Below the pieces are notes generated by a model, which saw only the letters and a program-made list of their open reading frames with translations, made no database searches and was not told the origin of the DNA. Below, one piece after another: positions 61,111 to 64,000 of a stretch of DNA of 64,000 bases (positions within the stretch are counted from its first letter, which is position 1; each line of letters begins with the position of its first letter). Position numbers and translations under genes: made by a program. Source of the DNA: Siphonodentalium dalli (taxonomy: Eukaryota > Mollusca > Scaphopoda > Gadilida > Siphonodentaliidae); assembly GCA_032622095.1 (NCBI GenBank), contig CP136066.1, forward strand, positions 187,028,716-187,092,715. Reading direction: 5' to 3'.

Positions 61111-61902
61111 ATGAGTAACAATCCATTTGCGGATCGGGACATTTCTAAAATGTACTCCGCACACCGACCTGGATATCCAGATGAACTATACCTGGAGATA
61201 GTTAATTTTTGTATGACTAATAACAAAGACTGTGCCTTCAATCTGGCCATAGATGTTGGTTGTGGAAGCGGCCAGAGCACACGCCCGTTGATCAAATTAT
61301 ATAAGACTGTGGTCGGGATAGACTCCAGTAGTTCCCAGATTGAAGAAGCCATGAAAAAGATGGAAGAGGCTCAATTTATTCACGGAAGCGCGGAAGCTGT
61401 TGGATTCATCGAGTCTGAAACGGTGGATTTATTGACTGTCGCATGTGCCCTTCATTGGTTCCAGCCAATGGAGTCTTTCTTCAAAGAAGTCAGACGGGTT
61501 TTAAAGAGCGGTGCTACCTTGGCTGTATATTATTATAACACGATTCCACGAATCGATATCGAAGAAGCCGACCGTTTGTTCAAGGAGTTCTTTGAAGACA
61601 TATCACATGGCCCCATTTATAAGAACATCAAACTCTGTCAGACGAAATTCGCCGGCATATTGTCACCCTTTGGTTGTGATTGGACGAGGAGTGAATACGA
61701 CGTCACGAAGGAGTACTCCATCGATGGTTTCGTCGGTTATATAAAATCTTTCTCTGCTTGGCGTACAAGAAAAGAGATAGAACCCGCCTGCAATCTTTTG
61801 CAGGATTTTGAACTAATGCTGAGGAGCATTTACAAGTGTAGAGGAAAAGAACAGGTTGTTGGAACACACCAGCTCGTTGTGATGTTAGCATCAAAACCTT
61901 AG
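61111..61902 (+). CDS. SAM-dependent class I methyltransferase
   Basis: A complete intronless ORF of 263 residues. The start is set at the ATG at 61111 (MSNNPFADRDISKMYSAHRP), where the family N-terminus begins. The frame is open 47 codons further up, but that part is unlike the family. Motif I, IDVGCGSGQ (47-55), binds S-adenosylmethionine. VGID (68-71) holds the acidic residue for its ribose. VDLLTVACALHWF (105-117) and RVLKSGATLAVY (129-140) are the later strands of the Rossmann-like fold, as in the Methyltransf_11/25 families. The HWF and overall length recall small soluble methyltransferases annotated in animals as putative methyltransferases, and bacterial trans-aconitate methyltransferase. 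The substrate is unknown. No signal peptide or membrane segment. No poly(A) signal was seen close to the stop, and the lack of introns may indicate a retrocopy or simply a single-exon gene. Confidence 0.88.
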   Translation: MSNNPFADRDISKMYSAHRPGYPDELYLEIVNFCMTNNKDCAFNLAIDVGCGSGQSTRPLIKLYKTVVGIDSSSSQIEEAMKKMEEAQFIHGSAEAVGFIESETVDLLTVACALHWFQPMESFFKEVRRVLKSGATLAVYYYNTIPRIDIEEADRLFKEFFEDISHGPIYKNIKLCQTKFAGILSPFGCDWTRSEYDVTKEYSIDGFVGYIKSFSAWRTRKEIEPACNLLQDFELMLRSIYKCRGKEQVVGTHQLVVMLASKP

Positions 61903-62045
61903 AGTTGGTGACGAATTGTTTACAATATAATTATATCACTGCAACTACGTATTTACACGATTTTTCGCGAGATTCTTTACCTTATATCGTGTCGGGATCG
62001 TTATACATTTTTTATATATAAGTGTGTGAAAACAATTGTACGTAG

Positions 62046-62600
62046 GCCGTTGGTCGTTCTTGGGCATTCAGTGTAGAGTTAGTTTGACATTGGACGTTCG
62101 TGGATATTCAGTGTGGAGTTAGTTTGACATTGGACGTCCGTGGATATTGGGTGTGAAGTTAGTTGTATGTTGGACGTTCGTGGATATTCGACGTGAAGTT
62201 GGTTGGACGTTCGTGGATATCCAGTGTGGAGTTAGTTTGACATTGGACGTCCGTGGATATTCGGCGTGAAGATAGTTGTATGTTGGACGTTCGTATATAT
62301 TCGACGTGAAGTTGGTTGGACGTTCGTGGATATTCAGTATGGAGTTAGTTTGACATTGGACGTTCGTGGATATTCAGTGTGGAGTTAGTTTGACATTGGA
62401 CGTCCGTGGATATTCGGCGTGAAGATAGTTGTATGTTGGACGTTCGTATATATTCGACGTGAAGTTGGTTGGACGTTCGTGGGTATTCGGTGTGAAGCTG
62501 GTTGTACGTTGGTCGTTCGTGGATATTCGATGTGAAGTTGGTTGGACTTTCGTGGCCATTTGCATGCGGCGTGTGAAGTTAGTTTGACATCGGAAGTTAG
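62046..62600. repeat. Tandem TGGACGTTCGTGGATATTC units
   Basis: Irregular units of about 30-65 bp alternating TTGGACGTTCGTGGATATTC with GTGAAGTTGGTTGGACG or GGAGTTAGTTTGACA. A longer block, including GTATGTTGGACGTTCGTATA, repeats about 156 bp apart (near 62278 and 62430). These are the reverse-strand counterparts of the motifs at 33060-33170. Minus-strand ORFs rich in PTN and ERP result from the repeat. Confidence 0.85.
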
Positions 62601-62743
62601 TGGACATTGGCGACGTAGTCTATTTTCGCTAAATATCTTCGACTCGCACATGGCGGTAGGACAAACCGCTCGCCTTTGGTCGGATCGCTTTTGCGTGGGA
62701 AGAATAATTGTTTCATGAGAGTTCACCGCTGAAATGTAAAGCC

Positions 62744-62920
62744 TACAGTAATGCCCAAAGTAATTGACCACTTAACCACAGCAGAATTATGGGTAATTTT
62801 TCAGGATTTCGCCGAGAGCTTTCCGATGAATGGCAACAAGCCATATTTCCGACGAAATCCTGAAAAATTACCCATAATTCTGCTGTGGTTAAGTGGTCAA
62901 TTACTTTGGGCATTACTGTA
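62744..62920. repeat. Perfect 68-bp inverted repeat
   Basis: Arms 62744-62811 and 62853-62920 are exact complements around a 41-bp loop. It contains GTAATTGACCACTTAACCAC and GGGTAATTTTTCAGGATTTC. It interrupts the dispersed repeat family around it, so it looks like a foldback insertion. No target duplication is obvious. Confidence 0.92.
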
Positions 62921-63171
62921 TTCCTTCACTCGTTTAGCCTCTACACTCGAAATGTTTACATACTGTTCTAAGTCCCAAATGTTCTCACAGACATCCCAAT
63001 ATATATATGCTTCTTGGTGACACATTGGGTTCTTATTCGACATATTTGAATGTTTGCAGATACCAAAAATAAACTTGTATGTAATATATGTGGTGAAATT
63101 CCTGCATTTAGTTAGACATTGAGGGTGTAAGTACATTGGTCTATTTTCACTATAACACAGCACAGGGGCCT

Positions 63172-63362
63172 GTAACGCGCTCAGCTGCCCGCTCCCTTTT
63201 GCACTGTCCCTATACGCCGACTCTGTATACGAGCCTGCTTCACGTCAATGGTACAATATACAAAGGTACTGAGTATATTACTATTAACGTGAAGCAGGCG
63301 CGTATATAGAGTCGGCGTATATGGGAAGTGTAAAGGGGGCGGGCAGCGGAGCGCGTTACACG
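63172..63362. repeat. Imperfect GC-rich foldback
   Basis: Arms of about 75 bp: TAACGCGCTC, CTGCCCGC, ATACGCCGACTCT and CCTGCTTCACGT on the left pair with ACGTGAAGCAGG, AGAGTCGGCGTAT, GCGGGCAG and GAGCGCGTTA on the right. Its GC content is higher than that of its surroundings. Confidence 0.85.
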
Positions 63363-63369
63363 CCGCTGT

Positions 63370-64000
63370 GAAACATATCATTGACTCGCATTTGTTGACA
63401 AGTCTGATAGCAAAAACTGCCTTGTTTAAAAAAAAAATCATATGCCCGTCAAACATATTTTCATGTAAATAACCAACTGACGAATGTCCATTAACGTCCA
63501 ACCAACTTCACAGCGATTTTCACCAAACTATCTTCGATATTCGCACATGGTGACAGGACAAAATGTTGTGTTTTGGTCGGAACGGATTGCGTGGGAAGAA
63601 TCATTGGTCATTGAGACTTCCCTGCTGAATGTTCAAGCCTATTCGTTCACTTGTTAGTTTCTATACCCTCTACACTCGAAATGTTCACATAATATTCTTT
63701 TCCATAATATTCCACAGTCAAACAGACATTCAAATATATGCTTCTATGCAGCTGATATGGTAGTGAAATTCTTGCGTTTAATTCGACATTGAGGGGGCAA
63801 GTATACTGACATAGGTTAGCGCTAGACTTAGGCGTTTTCAATAAAAACTGACTCGCACATGAGTACAGGGCAAACCGCTATGTTTTGGTCGAAGTGGTTT
63901 TGCGTGCGAATTATCTATGATCAATAAGATTTCTCTGCTGCATTTCCAAGACCCTTAATATCTAATTAAAAGCAGTAATTTCACCAGATATATCACACTT
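63370..64000. repeat. Dispersed repeat family with AACCAACTTCACA motif
   Basis: Contains GTCCAACCAACTTCACAG near 63500, then two successive segments with CAAA..G.T...TTTTGGTCG and TTGCGTG (near 63560 and 63870). The same order occurs at 59950-60050 and 62655-62740. The window ends within it. Confidence 0.6.

Noticed and set aside
62374-62771. ORFs rich in ERPTNFTSN repeats
   Set aside because: By-products of the TGGACGTTCGTGGATATTC tandem repeat.

Overview
The window looks like nuclear DNA of an AT-rich invertebrate animal, most likely a mollusc. This is an inference from content: non-LTR retrotransposons, Helitron-like ends, many MITE families, kilobase satellites, TTAGGG-type repeats, and spliced exons for secreted PAN and C-type lectin domains. 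Nothing bacterial, viral or organellar was seen. Most of the sequence is mobile or tandemly repeated DNA, and host coding sequence is sparse.

Layout. 1-10.3 kb: decayed LINE reverse transcriptase copies. Two of them (1-1486 and 5675-7160) are a near-identical duplication around a 3-kb minisatellite. Each carries the same TTAA-flanked MITE and the same short telomere-like array. 10.3-19.6 kb: mostly unrecognised DNA, with diverged repeats and two PIF/Harbinger-like elements of about 1.36 kb with TAA flanks. 19.7-26.6 kb: a full-length 6.9-kb two-ORF LINE between perfect 48-bp direct repeats, with one stop in each ORF. 27.3-31.9 kb: a 31-bp satellite of about 148 copies. 32-36.9 kb: dispersed repeats and GC-rich palindromes. 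36.9-37.3 kb (minus): first exon of a secreted PAN/apple protein. 39-44.4 kb: two head-to-tail Helitron-like elements, the second running into a 164-bp satellite. 44.4-45.8 kb (minus): a broken coiled-coil ORF whose ATG lies in the end of a MITE. 38-53 kb: several palindromic MITEs that share one double-hairpin core inside different outer ends. 54.4-57 kb (minus): the last two exons of a C-type lectin. 61.1-61.9 kb (plus): an intact, intronless SAM-dependent methyltransferase. 62-64 kb: dispersed repeats and long inverted repeats.

Host genes. The PAN exon and the lectin exons are on the same strand and all use phase-1 junctions. They could be parts of two neighbouring paralogous genes of PAN-plus-lectin type, but neither gene is complete here. 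The methyltransferase is the only apparently complete host gene.

The most unusual signal is structural: MITEs built as two tandem hairpins that are inverted copies of each other. One family has perfect 8-bp target duplications (hAT-like). Another core recurs inside three unrelated terminal-repeat contexts. Coordinates of repeats without target duplications are approximate.
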